From: Nitrospinota bacterium | Lineage (GTDB): Bacteria; UBA8248; JACPRG01 | Direction of reading: 5' to 3' | NCBI GenBank assembly: GCA_030740135.1 | Contig: JASLXW010000021.1 | Location: 1 to 17,873, forward strand | DNA: 17,873 nt | In this document: positions 1 to 8,072 of the stretch, piece by piece | Layout: every line of letters begins with the position of its first letter | Numbering within the stretch: the stretch's first letter is position 1 | Position numbers and translations under genes: made by a program | The notes under the pieces: model-generated | The model's database searches: none | What the model was told of the DNA's origin: nothing | Seen by the model: the letters and a program-made list of their open reading frames with translations, nothing else

Positions 1-491
1 GGGACGACCAGGCGCAGCGAGATAAAAGAGACGTCCACCGCGGCCGCGTCGGGTGATTCGGGCAGGTCCCCGCCGCGGAGCCGCCGCGCGTTCACGCCCT
101 CGAGGAGGGCGACGCGGGGATCGGTTCGGAGCCCCCAATCGAGCTGGCCCCGTCCGACATCCAGGGCGATGACCCGCCGGGCGCCGGCCTCGAGCAGGCA
201 GTGCGTAAAACCGCCGGTGGAAGCCCCCACGTCCAGCCAGACCTGTCCCGACGCGTCGAGGCCGAACCGCTCGAGGGCGTGGGCCAGCTTGAGGCCGCCG
301 CGGCTGACGTAAGGGTTCGGATCGCGGGTGACTTTGATGGAGGTTTCGGCGTCGAGGCTGGAGCCGGGCTTGAGATCCCGGCGACCCCCCGCCTCGACCA
401 CGCCGGCGAGGATGAGCGCCCGGGCGCGTTCGCGGGTCGCCGCCAGACCCCTGTCCACGAGGAGGCTATCGAGCCGCCGCCTTCTCCCCAT
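1..491 (-). CDS. tlyA: TlyA family S4-domain/FtsJ-type rRNA methyltransferase (3' end outside window)
   Basis: This is a partial gene: the first 163 codons are visible and the reading frame runs off the left edge. The family comprises 2'-O-methyltransferases of rRNA, also annotated as hemolysin A. Residues 6-55 match an S4 RNA-binding domain, opening with RLDSLLVDRGLAATRERA. YVSRGGLKL (61-69) is the linker that carries the family's conserved lysine (K68). WLDVGASTGGFTHCLLEAG (85-103) and VIALDVGRGQLDW (107-119) form the SAM-binding Rossmann fold, and VDVSFISLR (152-160) is the next conserved block. The ATG lies inside the end of dxs, a 26-nt overlap, which indicates translational coupling. 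It is the most distal gene visible in the operon. Confidence in the family is high; whether it methylates rRNA, lyses membranes or both cannot be told from sequence. Confidence 0.95.
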   Translation of the reverse strand, partial: MGRRRRLDSLLVDRGLAATRERARALILAGVVEAGGRRDLKPGSSLDAETSIKVTRDPNPYVSRGGLKLAHALERFGLDASGQVWLDVGASTGGFTHCLLEAGARRVIALDVGRGQLDWGLRTDPRVALLEGVNARRLRGGDLPESPDAAAVDVSFISLRLVV

Positions 492-2436
492 CCGGCGCCG
501 TCCTGACGAGCTCGGGTTGATGCTGGCTGAACCGGGAGTTGTTGATGAATTTCCGGGTCGAGTCCACGATGCTCTCGGCGTCGATGCCGATGAGCCTGTG
601 GAGGATCTTCGGCGCGCCGTGCGGCACGAACGTGTCGGGGATCCCCAGGCGAAGGACCCGGGTGTTGCGCAACAGGCCCTGGTCCGCCAGGGACTCCAGG
701 ACGGCGCCGCCGAACCCGCCGGGCAGGGTGTGGTCCTCGAGGGTGATGAGTCGCCGGACGCCGCGGGCCAGACGCTGGATGATCTCCGCGTCCACCGGCT
801 TGGCGAATCGCATGTTGACCACCGTCGCCTCGATCCCCTCCTCGACCAGGACCGCCGCCGCCTCCAAGGACGGATGGACGGTTCTGCCGATGGCCAGCAG
901 GGCGACGTGCCCGCCGTCGCGGAGGACCTCCCCTTTGCCGATCTCGAGCCGGCGGAACGCCTCGTCGAGCGGGACGCCCACGCCCCCCCCTCGGGGATAG
1001 CGGACGGCGGCCGGACCCGGATGCTCGATGGCCGTGTGCAGCATGTGCTGAAGCTCGTTCTCATCCATCGGGGACATGATGACCATGTGGGGAAAGGCCC
1101 GAAGGTACGTCATGTCGTAGACGCCGTGGTGCGTCGGACCGTCCTCGCCGACAACGCCTCCGCGGTCCAGGGCGAACGTGACGGGCAGGTTCTGGAGGCA
1201 GACGTCGTGAAAGATCTGGTCGTAGGCCCTCTGGAGGAACGAGGAATAGATGGCGGCGACGGGTTTCATTCCCTCCGAGGCGAGCCCCGCGCAGAAGGCC
1301 ACGCCGTGCTGCTCGGCGATGCCCACGTCGTAGAAGCGGTCGGGGTAAACTTCTTGGAACTTGTCGAGGCCCGTGCCGTCGGGCATGGCGGCGGTCACGC
1401 CGATGATCCGCTCGTCGCGCTCGGCGAGCCGGATCAGGGTGTTTGCGAAAACGCCGGTGTATGAGGGGGGCGCCGGAGGGACGGACTTCGCGGCCTTGCC
1501 GTTTTTCCCGCCCGGGGGCCGGGGTTTCTTCGCCGACACCCCGTGATATTTCACGCGGTTCTCTTCGGCCGGCCGGTATCCCTTTCCCTTTTCCGTCAGG
1601 ACGTGAATCAGCAGGGGGCCTTCGAACTGTTTGATGTTCTCGAAGGTCTGGATCAGGGCGCCCAGGTTATGGCCCTGAATCGGACCGATGTACTTGTACC
1701 CGAGCTCCTCGAAAATGATGCCCGGAGAGACGAGGGACTTGACCGCCTCTTCCAGCCTCCGGGCCACCCGGACCGCCGTGTTTCCGATGGCCGGGATCTG
1801 CTTCAGGAGCTTGATGAACTCCTTGCGAAGACTGACGAAGATGTGTCCGGTGAGGAGCCGGATCAGGTAGGTGGAGAAGGCGCCCACGTTGGGGGCGATG
1901 GACATCTTGTTGTCGTTGAGGATCAGAATGAAGTTCGTGTCCGAGGCCCCGGCGTTGTTCAGTCCCTCCATGGCGATTCCGGAGGTCAGTGCGCCGTCGC
2001 CGATGACCGCGATGACCCGGTGGTCATTCCCCCGCATGTCCCGGGCTTCGGCGAGGCCGAAGGCGGTGGAGATCGACGTTCCCGCATGCGCGGTCGTAAA
2101 GATGTCGTACGGGCTTTCCCCGCGCTTGGTGAACCCGTAAAGCCCCTCGTACTGGCGGATGGTTTCAAACCGCTCCCGCCGCCCGGTGACGAGCTTATGG
2201 GTGTACACCTGGTGCCCGACGTCCCAGACCACTTGGTCCTCGGGGGTGTTGAAGGCGAAGTGCAGCGCCAGGGTGAGCTCGACCGAGCCCAGATTCGCGC
2301 CCAGGTGCCCGCCGGTGACGGTGGTGGTGACGCGGACGATCTCGTCCCGGGCCTCGGCGGCCAGCTGCTCCAGCTGCGGAATCGTCAGGCGGCGCAGGTC
2401 TTCGGGGCTGTCGATGGTGCTGAGGATTTCGGGCAT
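466..2436 (-). CDS. dxs: 1-deoxy-D-xylulose-5-phosphate synthase
   Basis: This 656-residue thiamine-diphosphate enzyme condenses pyruvate and glyceraldehyde-3-phosphate to DXP, the entry step of the MEP isoprenoid pathway. Visible motifs are GGHLGANLG (42-50), WDVGHQVYTHK (71-81), the ThDP/Mg site GDGALTSGIAMEGLNNAG (146-163) with NDNKMSI (174-180), the catalytic glutamate in GIAEQHG (E374), and DRGGVVGEDGPTHHG (423-437). It is slightly longer than the usual ~620 residues, partly because of a Lys/Pro-rich linker at about 301-325 between the pyrimidine- and pyrophosphate-binding halves. A GGGAG sequence about 12 nt upstream of the ATG could serve as ribosome-binding site. It lies 146 nt downstream of ispA; no convincing terminator or promoter was seen in that gap. 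Dxs and IspA are consecutive in the operon and both serve isoprenoid synthesis. Confidence 0.98.
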   Translation of the reverse strand: MPEILSTIDSPEDLRRLTIPQLEQLAAEARDEIVRVTTTVTGGHLGANLGSVELTLALHFAFNTPEDQVVWDVGHQVYTHKLVTGRRERFETIRQYEGLYGFTKRGESPYDIFTTAHAGTSISTAFGLAEARDMRGNDHRVIAVIGDGALTSGIAMEGLNNAGASDTNFILILNDNKMSIAPNVGAFSTYLIRLLTGHIFVSLRKEFIKLLKQIPAIGNTAVRVARRLEEAVKSLVSPGIIFEELGYKYIGPIQGHNLGALIQTFENIKQFEGPLLIHVLTEKGKGYRPAEENRVKYHGVSAKKPRPPGGKNGKAAKSVPPAPPSYTGVFANTLIRLAERDERIIGVTAAMPDGTGLDKFQEVYPDRFYDVGIAEQHGVAFCAGLASEGMKPVAAIYSSFLQRAYDQIFHDVCLQNLPVTFALDRGGVVGEDGPTHHGVYDMTYLRAFPHMVIMSPMDENELQHMLHTAIEHPGPAAVRYPRGGGVGVPLDEAFRRLEIGKGEVLRDGGHVALLAIGRTVHPSLEAAAVLVEEGIEATVVNMRFAKPVDAEIIQRLARGVRRLITLEDHTLPGGFGGAVLESLADQGLLRNTRVLRLGIPDTFVPHGAPKILHRLIGIDAESIVDSTRKFINNSRFSQHQPELVRTAPDGEKAAAR

Positions 2437-2582
2437 TTCCGGTTAGCGCTCCCGGCAGCCATGCGAGGCGAAAAGGGCTGAACACCGAGCCGGAGAGACT
2501 TGGGGAAGATGACGGCGGGGGCGGGCGCCTTCGATCTCCGTTCCACCCGTTTCATCCGCACAAGGGAAAAGGTCCATGGCGA

Positions 2583-3479
2583 TCAAAAATCCCTTGCCAC
2601 AATGAACCGCGCGATGCTTCGAAGCGGCTCGGCCCCTTGTCCGAATCCGGCCAACTCCGAAAGCGCCGAATCCACGAGATCGCGCGCGAGCTTCCGAGAC
2701 TCGTCGATTCCGAAGACCTTGGGATAGGTGGCCTTTCCGGCTTCCCGGTCGCTCCCCGCTGTTTTTCCAAGCCGTTGGGAGTCTCCCGTTTCGTCCAATA
2801 TATCATCCACGATCTGAAAAGCCAACCCGACGTTCTCCCCGTACCGGCCGACGGCCCCGGCCTGTTCGTCGCCCGCCCCGCCCAGGACGGCCCCGCTCCA
2901 GGCGGAGACCCGGATCAACGCGGCGGTCTTGCGGCGGTGGATGTACTGCACGTCTTCCGGACCGGATTGAACCCCCATGAATCTCAAATCAGCGGCCTGC
3001 CCGCCGATCATCCCCTCCACCCCGATGGCGCGGGACACCTCGCACACGACCTTCGGAATCAGCCGGGGGTCCAGGCCGGCCGTCCTTTCGGGGTCGGTCA
3101 GGATCTCGAAGGCGTGGGTCAGGAGGGCGTCGCCCGCGAGGATGGCGGTCGCCTCGCCGAACTGCTTGTGGCTCGTCGGCCGCCCGCGCCGGGTGTCGCT
3201 GTCGTCCATTGCCGGCAGGTCGTCGTGGACGAGGGAATACGTGTGGATGAGCTCCAGGGCGGCGGCGAGGGGAAGGGCGGAGTCTCCGTCCCCTCCCACG
3301 GCCTCGGCCCCGGCGATCGCCAGGATGGGCCGAAGCCGCTTTCCCCCGGCCATCAGACTGTGGCGCATGGCGGCGTAGAGGCCGTTCTCATCGGCCGGCG
3401 CGTCGAGGAAGGCCTCGATCCGGCGGTTCACCCGGTCGGCTTTGTCCCGCATGTAGGCGTCCAGATCAAACGCGGTCAT
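2583..3479 (-). CDS. ispA: Short-chain polyprenyl (farnesyl/geranylgeranyl) diphosphate synthase
   Basis: This trans-prenyltransferase elongates DMAPP/GPP with IPP. The frame has a first ATG at 3491, but the second ATG at 3479 (MTAFDLDAYM) is preceded by GGAAGAATCG, a good ribosome-binding site, so a 298-residue product is preferred. Numbered from the upstream ATG, motifs are GGKRLRP (49-55), the first Asp-rich motif DDLPAMDD (90-97) followed by RRGRP, and the second Asp-rich motif FQIVDDILD (225-233) followed by GKTAGSD (242-248). Length and motifs fit bacterial IspA-type FPP synthases. Product chain length (C15 or C20) cannot be fixed by reading alone. It lies in the operon between xseB and dxs, the common arrangement. 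Confidence 0.95.
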   Translation of the reverse strand: MTAFDLDAYMRDKADRVNRRIEAFLDAPADENGLYAAMRHSLMAGGKRLRPILAIAGAEAVGGDGDSALPLAAALELIHTYSLVHDDLPAMDDSDTRRGRPTSHKQFGEATAILAGDALLTHAFEILTDPERTAGLDPRLIPKVVCEVSRAIGVEGMIGGQAADLRFMGVQSGPEDVQYIHRRKTAALIRVSAWSGAVLGGAGDEQAGAVGRYGENVGLAFQIVDDILDETGDSQRLGKTAGSDREAGKATYPKVFGIDESRKLARDLVDSALSELAGFGQGAEPLRSIARFIVARDF

Positions 3480-3527
3480 CGATTCTTCCATGAAGGGGCG
3501 CCCCGCCGCTCCGCTTGATCGCGCGGG

Positions 3528-3794
3528 CTACTCGGCCTCGTCGAGGAGGGAGAGCGTCTCCGCGCTTTCCCCGGGTTCGTCGATCCGGCGGCGCTCCAGC
3601 TTTTTCCCCTCTTTCTTGACCAGAAGCTCGATCTTCTTCTCGGCGGACTCGAGGCGCTTGTGGCAGAGCTTGGAGAGTTTCACCCCCTCCTCGAACAGCG
3701 ACAGGGTCCGGTCCAGCTCCGCGTCCCCGTCCTCGAGCGCCTGGACGATCTCCTCCAGGCGCGACAACGCCTCCTCAAAGCTTGGCTCTTTCAA
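3528..3794 (-). CDS. xseB: Exodeoxyribonuclease VII small subunit, TTG start
   Basis: This is an 88-residue helical subunit of exonuclease VII, which degrades single-stranded DNA from both ends. The family signature is the N-terminal FEEALSRLEEIVQALEDGD (residues 6-24) followed by LDRTLSLFEEGVKLSKLC and a coiled-coil stretch to about residue 65. The tail, rich in Lys, Arg and Glu, is variable in the family. The start codon is TTG, not ATG. It is supported by a strong GAGGAGG Shine-Dalgarno about 6 nt upstream, which itself lies inside the end of xseA. The gene overlaps xseA by 20 nt in another frame, so the two subunits are probably translationally coupled. Confidence 0.93.
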   Translation of the reverse strand: MKEPSFEEALSRLEEIVQALEDGDAELDRTLSLFEEGVKLSKLCHKRLESAEKKIELLVKKEGKKLERRRIDEPGESAETLSLLDEAE

Positions 3795-5166
3795 CGATCC
3801 CCTCCTCTGGATGCACCTCCCGCACGCCGCACACCAGGCGCCCCGCGCCCAGGTCCACGCGGATTTCGTCGCCCGCCGAAGCGGCCGACGCCTCCTTCAA
3901 GATCCGCAGGTCCGGAAGGAGGCGGCAAATTCCGTATCCCCGCCCCAGGATGGAGAGGGGGCTCGACGTCTCAAGGCGGCGGGCCAGGGAGGCGAACCGC
4001 TCACGGAGCCACCGGCGCCGGTGCGCCACCGAGCGGAAGAGCGCCGCTTCGAGGCCCTCCGTTTTCAGGCGGAGCCGGGCCACGGCACCCTTCGGGGCCG
4101 CCGTCAGCAGCCACCGGCCCGCCGACTCCACGGTTCCGCGCAGCGTCCTCAGCTCCCGCGAGACCGCGACCCGGAGCCGATCTTCCAGAAAGTCCACCTC
4201 CTGTTGTCTTTCGTGAAACACGTCCAGGGGCCGCCGGAACGGCCTTCGTTCAAGAAGGGAATCCAGCTCCCCGCGCAGGGTCTCCGCCCGAGCCGCGGCC
4301 CGGGACGCCATCCGCCCCTCGATCTCCCTGAGCCGCGCGGCCAGGTCCGCGGTCCTCGGGACGGCCATCTCGGCCGCGGCCGTCGGCGTCGGGGCGCGGG
4401 CGTCCGCGACGAAATCGGCCACGGTGAAATCGACCTCGTGTCCGACCGCGCTGATGACCGGGATTCGCGAGGCGAAGATGGCCCGCGCCACCCCCTCTTC
4501 ATTGAAGGCCCAGAGGTCTTCGATAGATCCCCCCCCGCGTCCGGCGATGATGACGTCCACGTCGTTCTGCCGGTTGAGGTCGGCGAAGGCCCCGGCGATC
4601 TCCGCCGCCGCCCCCGCCCCCTGGACTCGGACGGGCGCGATGAGGACCTGAACGCCGGGCGCCCGATCGTGGAGGATCCGGAGAATGTCCCGCACGGCGG
4701 CCCCCGAGAGCGAGGTCACGATCCCCACCCGCTTCGGGAAGAAGGGCAGGGGCCGTTTTCGGCCCTCGTCGAACAGGCCCTCCTTCCGGAGCCGCTCGCA
4801 GGTCTGCTGAAAGGCCAGCTCGAGCGGGCCGACGCCCATCGGCTCGATGTGGTCCGCCGTGAGCTGGTACTCGCCGCGGGGCTCGTAGACCGTGAGCCGC
4901 CCCCGTGCGAGAACCTTGAGGCCGTCCTCGATATCGAAGCGCAGCCGCGAGGCGACCATGCGGAACAGGATCGCGCGAAGCTGGGCCTTTTCGTCCTTCA
5001 GGGTGAGGTACAGATGGCCGGAGGCGGGGCGGCGGAGGTTGGAGATCTCCCCTTCCACCCACACGTCGGGGTAGCCCGTCTCCAGGTGCTCGCGGATCTC
5101 CCGGGTGAGGGCCGAGACGGTGTAGACCTGCCGCTTTGCGGATTCCAACAGGTCGGGCGGGGCCAT
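3775..5166 (-). CDS. xseA: Exodeoxyribonuclease VII large subunit
   Basis: This is the 463-residue catalytic subunit of exonuclease VII. An N-terminal OB-fold (about 12-105) contains VWVEGEISNLRRPASGHLYL. The core holds VGIVTSLSGAAVRDIL (147-162), IIAGRGGGSIEDLWAFNEE (206-224) and ISAVGHEVDFTVADFVAD (238-255), the conserved catalytic blocks of the family. The C-terminal half is Arg-rich and helical, where XseB subunits bind in known homologues. The open frame extends further upstream, but that part is Arg/Gly junk opposite folD; the ATG at 5166 gives the normal length and the typical start MAPPDLLESAKRQVYTVSAL. It begins 14 nt after the folD stop and overlaps xseB at its 3' end. Confidence 0.96.
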   Translation of the reverse strand: MAPPDLLESAKRQVYTVSALTREIREHLETGYPDVWVEGEISNLRRPASGHLYLTLKDEKAQLRAILFRMVASRLRFDIEDGLKVLARGRLTVYEPRGEYQLTADHIEPMGVGPLELAFQQTCERLRKEGLFDEGRKRPLPFFPKRVGIVTSLSGAAVRDILRILHDRAPGVQVLIAPVRVQGAGAAAEIAGAFADLNRQNDVDVIIAGRGGGSIEDLWAFNEEGVARAIFASRIPVISAVGHEVDFTVADFVADARAPTPTAAAEMAVPRTADLAARLREIEGRMASRAAARAETLRGELDSLLERRPFRRPLDVFHERQQEVDFLEDRLRVAVSRELRTLRGTVESAGRWLLTAAPKGAVARLRLKTEGLEAALFRSVAHRRRWLRERFASLARRLETSSPLSILGRGYGICRLLPDLRILKEASAASAGDEIRVDLGAGRLVCGVREVHPEEGIVERAKL

Positions 5167-5180
5167 CGCGATGGGGTCCG

Positions 5181-6053
5181 TCAGAGGGCGCGGGCGCCGG
5201 TTCCCCGCGTCTGGAATCGGTAGGCCTTCAGGGTGTTGTGCAAAAGCATGGTGATCGTCATCGGTCCGACCCCCCTGGGGACGGGCGTGATGGCGCCCGC
5301 CTTGTCCACGACCGCGTCGAAGTCCACGTCGCCGACCAGCTTGCCGTCCACGCGGTTGATGCCCACGTCGATGACGACGGCGCCGTCGCTGATGTAGTCG
5401 GCGTCGATCATCCGGGCCCGGCCGATCGCGGCGACGACGATGTCCGCACGGCGGCACTCTTCCTTCAGGTCTCGCGTCTTGCTGTGGCAGATGGTGACGG
5501 TGGCCGAGCGGTTGACGAACATCGCCGCCAAGGGCTTGCCGACGATCCGGCTCCGGCCCACCATGGCGACGTTCTTCCCCTGGATCTCGATCCCGGCGTG
5601 GTCCAGCATGGCGATGACGCCCGAGGGCGTCGCCGGGGCGAGGGCGTCTTCTCCCAGAAGCAGCTTTCCCAGGTTGACCGGGTGAAAACCGTCCACGTCC
5701 TTCTCCGGCCGGATTCGCTCGAGGGCGGCCGCCTCGTCGATGTGATCGGGCAGGGGGAGCTGGACGAGGACGCCGTTGACGGCCGGGTCTTCGTTGAGCC
5801 GGTCGACAAGGGCGATGAGCGCGTCGGGGGAGATGTCGGCGGAGGGTGTTTCATCCTCTGTGTCGATCCCCGCCTTTTCGCAGGCCTTCTGCTTGTTCCG
5901 GACGTAGACGTGGGAGGCGGGGTCGTCTCCGACGAGGACGACGGCCAGCCGGGGTTTGGGCGCGCCCGTTTCGAGGATCTCGTCGATCTCGCCCTTGATT
6001 CGGTCGCGGATGGTCTGGCCGATCTCTTTCCCGCTCAGGATTCGCGCAGGCAT
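5181..6053 (-). CDS. folD: Bifunctional methylenetetrahydrofolate dehydrogenase/cyclohydrolase
   Basis: FolD is a cytosolic enzyme that interconverts 5,10-methylene-, methenyl- and 10-formyl-tetrahydrofolate using NADP+, supplying one-carbon units for purines and formyl-Met-tRNA. The 290 residues are of normal length. Active-site residues Y50 and K54 lie in SHVYVRNKQKACEKAGI; VLVQLPLPDH (95-104) and DVDGFHPVN (119-127) follow. The NADP site is GRSRIVGKP (166-174), and the C-terminal signature is PVPRGVGPMTITML (257-270). An AAGGA ribosome-binding site lies about 6 nt before the ATG. It is the first gene of the housekeeping operon and has its own promoter with a palindrome upstream. Confidence 0.97.
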   Translation of the reverse strand: MPARILSGKEIGQTIRDRIKGEIDEILETGAPKPRLAVVLVGDDPASHVYVRNKQKACEKAGIDTEDETPSADISPDALIALVDRLNEDPAVNGVLVQLPLPDHIDEAAALERIRPEKDVDGFHPVNLGKLLLGEDALAPATPSGVIAMLDHAGIEIQGKNVAMVGRSRIVGKPLAAMFVNRSATVTICHSKTRDLKEECRRADIVVAAIGRARMIDADYISDGAVVIDVGINRVDGKLVGDVDFDAVVDKAGAITPVPRGVGPMTITMLLHNTLKAYRFQTRGTGARAL

Positions 6054-6079
6054 GATTTTCCTTGGAAGTTGAAGTGAGC

Positions 6080-6130
6080 GACAGCGCTGTCAGAGTGGAA
6101 ATTCTAAGTTTCGGGTCTTGGGGATGTCAA
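6080..6130 (-). promoter_or_regulatory. Sigma70-like promoter with start-site palindrome, folD operon
   Basis: Read on the minus strand, a perfect -35 TTGACA (plus-strand 6125-6130) is separated by 18 bp from the -10 TAGAAT (6101-6106). A perfect 12-bp palindrome, GACAGCGCTGTC (6080-6091), begins about 9 bp after the -10, at or just past the predicted transcription start and about 26 bp before the folD ATG. That placement suits an operator or an initial-transcript hairpin. The whole element lies between the histidine kinase stop and folD. The promoter call rests on consensus match and position; regulation by the palindrome is inference. Confidence 0.7.
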
Positions 6131-6151
6131 GGCGCGGAGGCCGGCGGGCGC

Positions 6152-7780
6152 TCAGGCCTGGGAGGGGCTGTCCCCGCCGCCATGCTCTCGGGGCGCTCCG
6201 GACGCGCTCAGGGGTTCCGTCCGGGGGCGGCTGTTTTCTCCCGAAGCGGGCGCTTCCTCGACCGGGATCTCGAAGTTGAACGTGCTGCCGGGCCGCCGGG
6301 CGCCGCCTTCCGGCCCGTCCGGGTCCGCCGTCTCCGATTCGGCCCAGATGCGGCCTCCGTGGGCTTCGACCATCCGTTTGGCGATGGGCAGCCCCAGGCC
6401 GGATCCCTGCCGGCTGCCCGCGTCCTCCGCCCGGTAGAATTTGTCGAAGATCCTCTCCAGGTCTTCCCCGGCGATCCCCGTTCCGGTGTCCGAGACCGAG
6501 ACCCGTAGCACCCGTCCTCTTGCGCCTCCATCCGCCGAGGCCGAGCCCCGGCGTAAGCCCGCGCGGACGCGGACCGCGCCGCCCGGCGGGGTGAACTTGA
6601 CGGCGTTGCTGAGCAGGTTGGTCAGGACCCCCTGGATCTTGACGCCGTCCACCTTCATGAGGGGGAGGTTTTCATCCACCTCCTTCTGGAGGCCGACGGA
6701 GGCTTGGATGGCGATGGGCCGAATCTCCTCGACCGCGCCGTCGATCAGCGCCTCCATCCGCCAGAGGCTCAGGTTGAGCTTCATCATATCGGCCTCGAGC
6801 TTGGCCAGCTTCAGGAGGTCGTCGATGAGGCGGAGGATGTTGTCGTTTCCCTCCCGGGCGATTTCCAGGAGCTTGGATTGCCCGGCGGTCAGCGGGCCCG
6901 GAATGCCGTCGAGCATAAGCTGATGGGCCTCCCGGACCGATGTCAGGGGGGTGCGCAGCTCATGCGAGATCGCGGAAAAGAACTCGGCCTTCGTCTGGTC
7001 GAGGGAGCGCAGTCGATCGGCCATCCGGTTGAAGGACCGGGCCAGGTGCGCGAGCTCATCGTCGCCCGAATCGGGAACGGGATGGTCGAAATCGCCCTGG
7101 GCGACGCGGAAGGTCCCCCCTCGCAGGGCCTTGAGCGGGCGGCCGATGTGGCGGGCCATCAGCCACGCGATGAGCAGCGCGGCCGCCCCGGCGGCGACAC
7201 ACAGCCCCAGCAGGACCTGACTCGCCCGGCGGGCCATGGCGTCGGATTCGGCCGTCCGTTGATTCGCCTGGGCCTCTACGGCCGACAGCAGGTCGGCCAG
7301 TTGGCCCCGCATCGAATCGAAATAGCCGCTCAGGCGGGCCTTGATGTCGGCCGCGTCGGAGCGGAGACCGCTTCGTCCCGTCCCGCTTTTTCCTTTTGCC
7401 GCCAGAAGCTCGAGCGTTTGTTCGTAATCGCCGTGCTGATCGGTGAAGAAGGCCAGGGGCCGCTTCAGACGGGGGGCAAGCTTCCGATCCAGGAGCATCC
7501 GGGTCCGGGAGCGGATCTCCGCGCCCTTTTTTCGCGCGAGGGTCATGTAATCCGGGTCCGCGGTGACCCCGAACTGCTTTTCGCTCCGGACCTGGGCGAG
7601 CAGGTCGCCCCGCAGACGCCTGACCTGGGTGATGAGGTCCAAGTCCGTCCGCAGGATGGAGGCGGTCAATTCGCTCATGGCCTGGAGACGAACGATGGCG
7701 TACAGGCTCAGAGCGACGGCCAGGAGGATGACCGTCACGTATCCCCAGAAGATCTTCTTCGCGATGGACCCGAGGAACAT
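6152..7780 (-). CDS. Membrane sensor histidine kinase (4HB-like sensor, HAMP, HisKA, HATPase)
   Basis: This is a 542-residue orphan sensor kinase. TM1 is about residues 10-31. A helical, probably periplasmic sensor of about 150 residues resembles four-helix-bundle sensors. TM2 is about 189-209, followed by a HAMP linker starting HIGRPLKAL and running to about 262. The phosphoacceptor histidine is H273 in SHELRTPLTSV. The ATPase domain has N-box NLLSNAVKFTPPGG (388-401), G1 DTGTGI (431-436), F-box FDKFYR and G2 GSGLGLPIAKR (459-469). A low-complexity Gly/Ala/Pro/Ser tail follows from about 483. No response regulator lies next to it, so its partner is elsewhere. An AAGGA lies 10 nt and a GAGG directly before the ATG. 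It is followed by folD on the same strand, but folD has its own promoter. Confidence 0.93.
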   Translation of the reverse strand: MFLGSIAKKIFWGYVTVILLAVALSLYAIVRLQAMSELTASILRTDLDLITQVRRLRGDLLAQVRSEKQFGVTADPDYMTLARKKGAEIRSRTRMLLDRKLAPRLKRPLAFFTDQHGDYEQTLELLAAKGKSGTGRSGLRSDAADIKARLSGYFDSMRGQLADLLSAVEAQANQRTAESDAMARRASQVLLGLCVAAGAAALLIAWLMARHIGRPLKALRGGTFRVAQGDFDHPVPDSGDDELAHLARSFNRMADRLRSLDQTKAEFFSAISHELRTPLTSVREAHQLMLDGIPGPLTAGQSKLLEIAREGNDNILRLIDDLLKLAKLEADMMKLNLSLWRMEALIDGAVEEIRPIAIQASVGLQKEVDENLPLMKVDGVKIQGVLTNLLSNAVKFTPPGGAVRVRAGLRRGSASADGGARGRVLRVSVSDTGTGIAGEDLERIFDKFYRAEDAGSRQGSGLGLPIAKRMVEAHGGRIWAESETADPDGPEGGARRPGSTFNFEIPVEEAPASGENSRPRTEPLSASGAPREHGGGDSPSQA

Positions 7781-7849
7781 CCTCTTCTCATCCTTCGGCC
7801 GGGACCCGGTCCCGGGAGACGCCCGCGGCGGGTCGGTTGATAGAGGATC

Positions 7850-7855
7850 ATTATA
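7850..7855 (-). promoter_or_regulatory. Possible -10 element for the histidine kinase
   Basis: A perfect TATAAT is read on the minus strand within TAATATAATG, about 70 bp upstream of the kinase ATG, in an otherwise GC-rich region. No good -35 is visible 16-18 bp upstream (the hexamer there is roughly GAATTC), so the call rests on the -10 and its position only. Confidence 0.35.
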
Positions 7856-7910
7856 TTACGCGGGATCGATTGGAATTCGAGACGAGCGGACATTTTCGAT
7901 TTGCGTGTGC

Positions 7911-7928
7911 GGGGCGTTTTTTGGCCCC
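7911..7928. repeat. Small hairpin GGGGC-GTTTTTTG-GCCCC
   Basis: Arms GGGGC (7911-7915) and GCCCC (7924-7928) flank an 8-nt T-rich loop. It lies in the 292-bp gap between the 75-residue gene and the kinase. With no T-tract after the stem it is not a classic terminator; the role is unknown. Confidence 0.4.
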
Positions 7929-8056
7929 TTCCGTGTTGGCCGAAGACCCAAGTCCGCGGAGGGTGAGGGCCGACCGGCGCAGCCCATCAGACACCCGACC
8001 CAAGAATGGCCAAGCCATCAAGGCTCGTCCCGCGCGAGGGCGGGGGGTCCCTCTCC

Positions 8057-8071
8057 CGGCGGTTTCCGCCG
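8057..8071 (-). terminator. Perfect 6-bp hairpin directly after the small ORF stop
   Basis: On the minus strand, CGGCGG-AAA-CCGCCG begins one base after the TGA of the 75-residue gene. The position suits transcript termination or 3'-end protection. There is no U-tract after it, so intrinsic termination is doubtful. Confidence 0.35.
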
Positions 8072-8072
8072 C

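Noticed and set aside
328..2481. Long plus-strand open frames opposite tlyA and dxs (328-1464, 1543-2481)
   Set aside because: They are antisense to clearly conserved Dxs coding sequence, have Asp/Gly/Val-rich shadow composition and no recognisable motif.
3490..5223. 577-codon plus-strand open frame opposite xseB/xseA
   Set aside because: It is Arg/Pro/Gly-rich and lies opposite highly conserved exonuclease VII genes; a GC-driven shadow.
5167..5457. 97-codon N-terminal extension of the xseA frame
   Set aside because: It overlaps folD, is composed mainly of Arg and Gly, and the ATG at 5166 gives the standard XseA length and N-terminus.
6704..7840. Plus-strand open frame opposite the histidine kinase
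   Set aside because: It is antisense to conserved HAMP/HisKA/HATPase sequence with no ribosome-binding site or family match.
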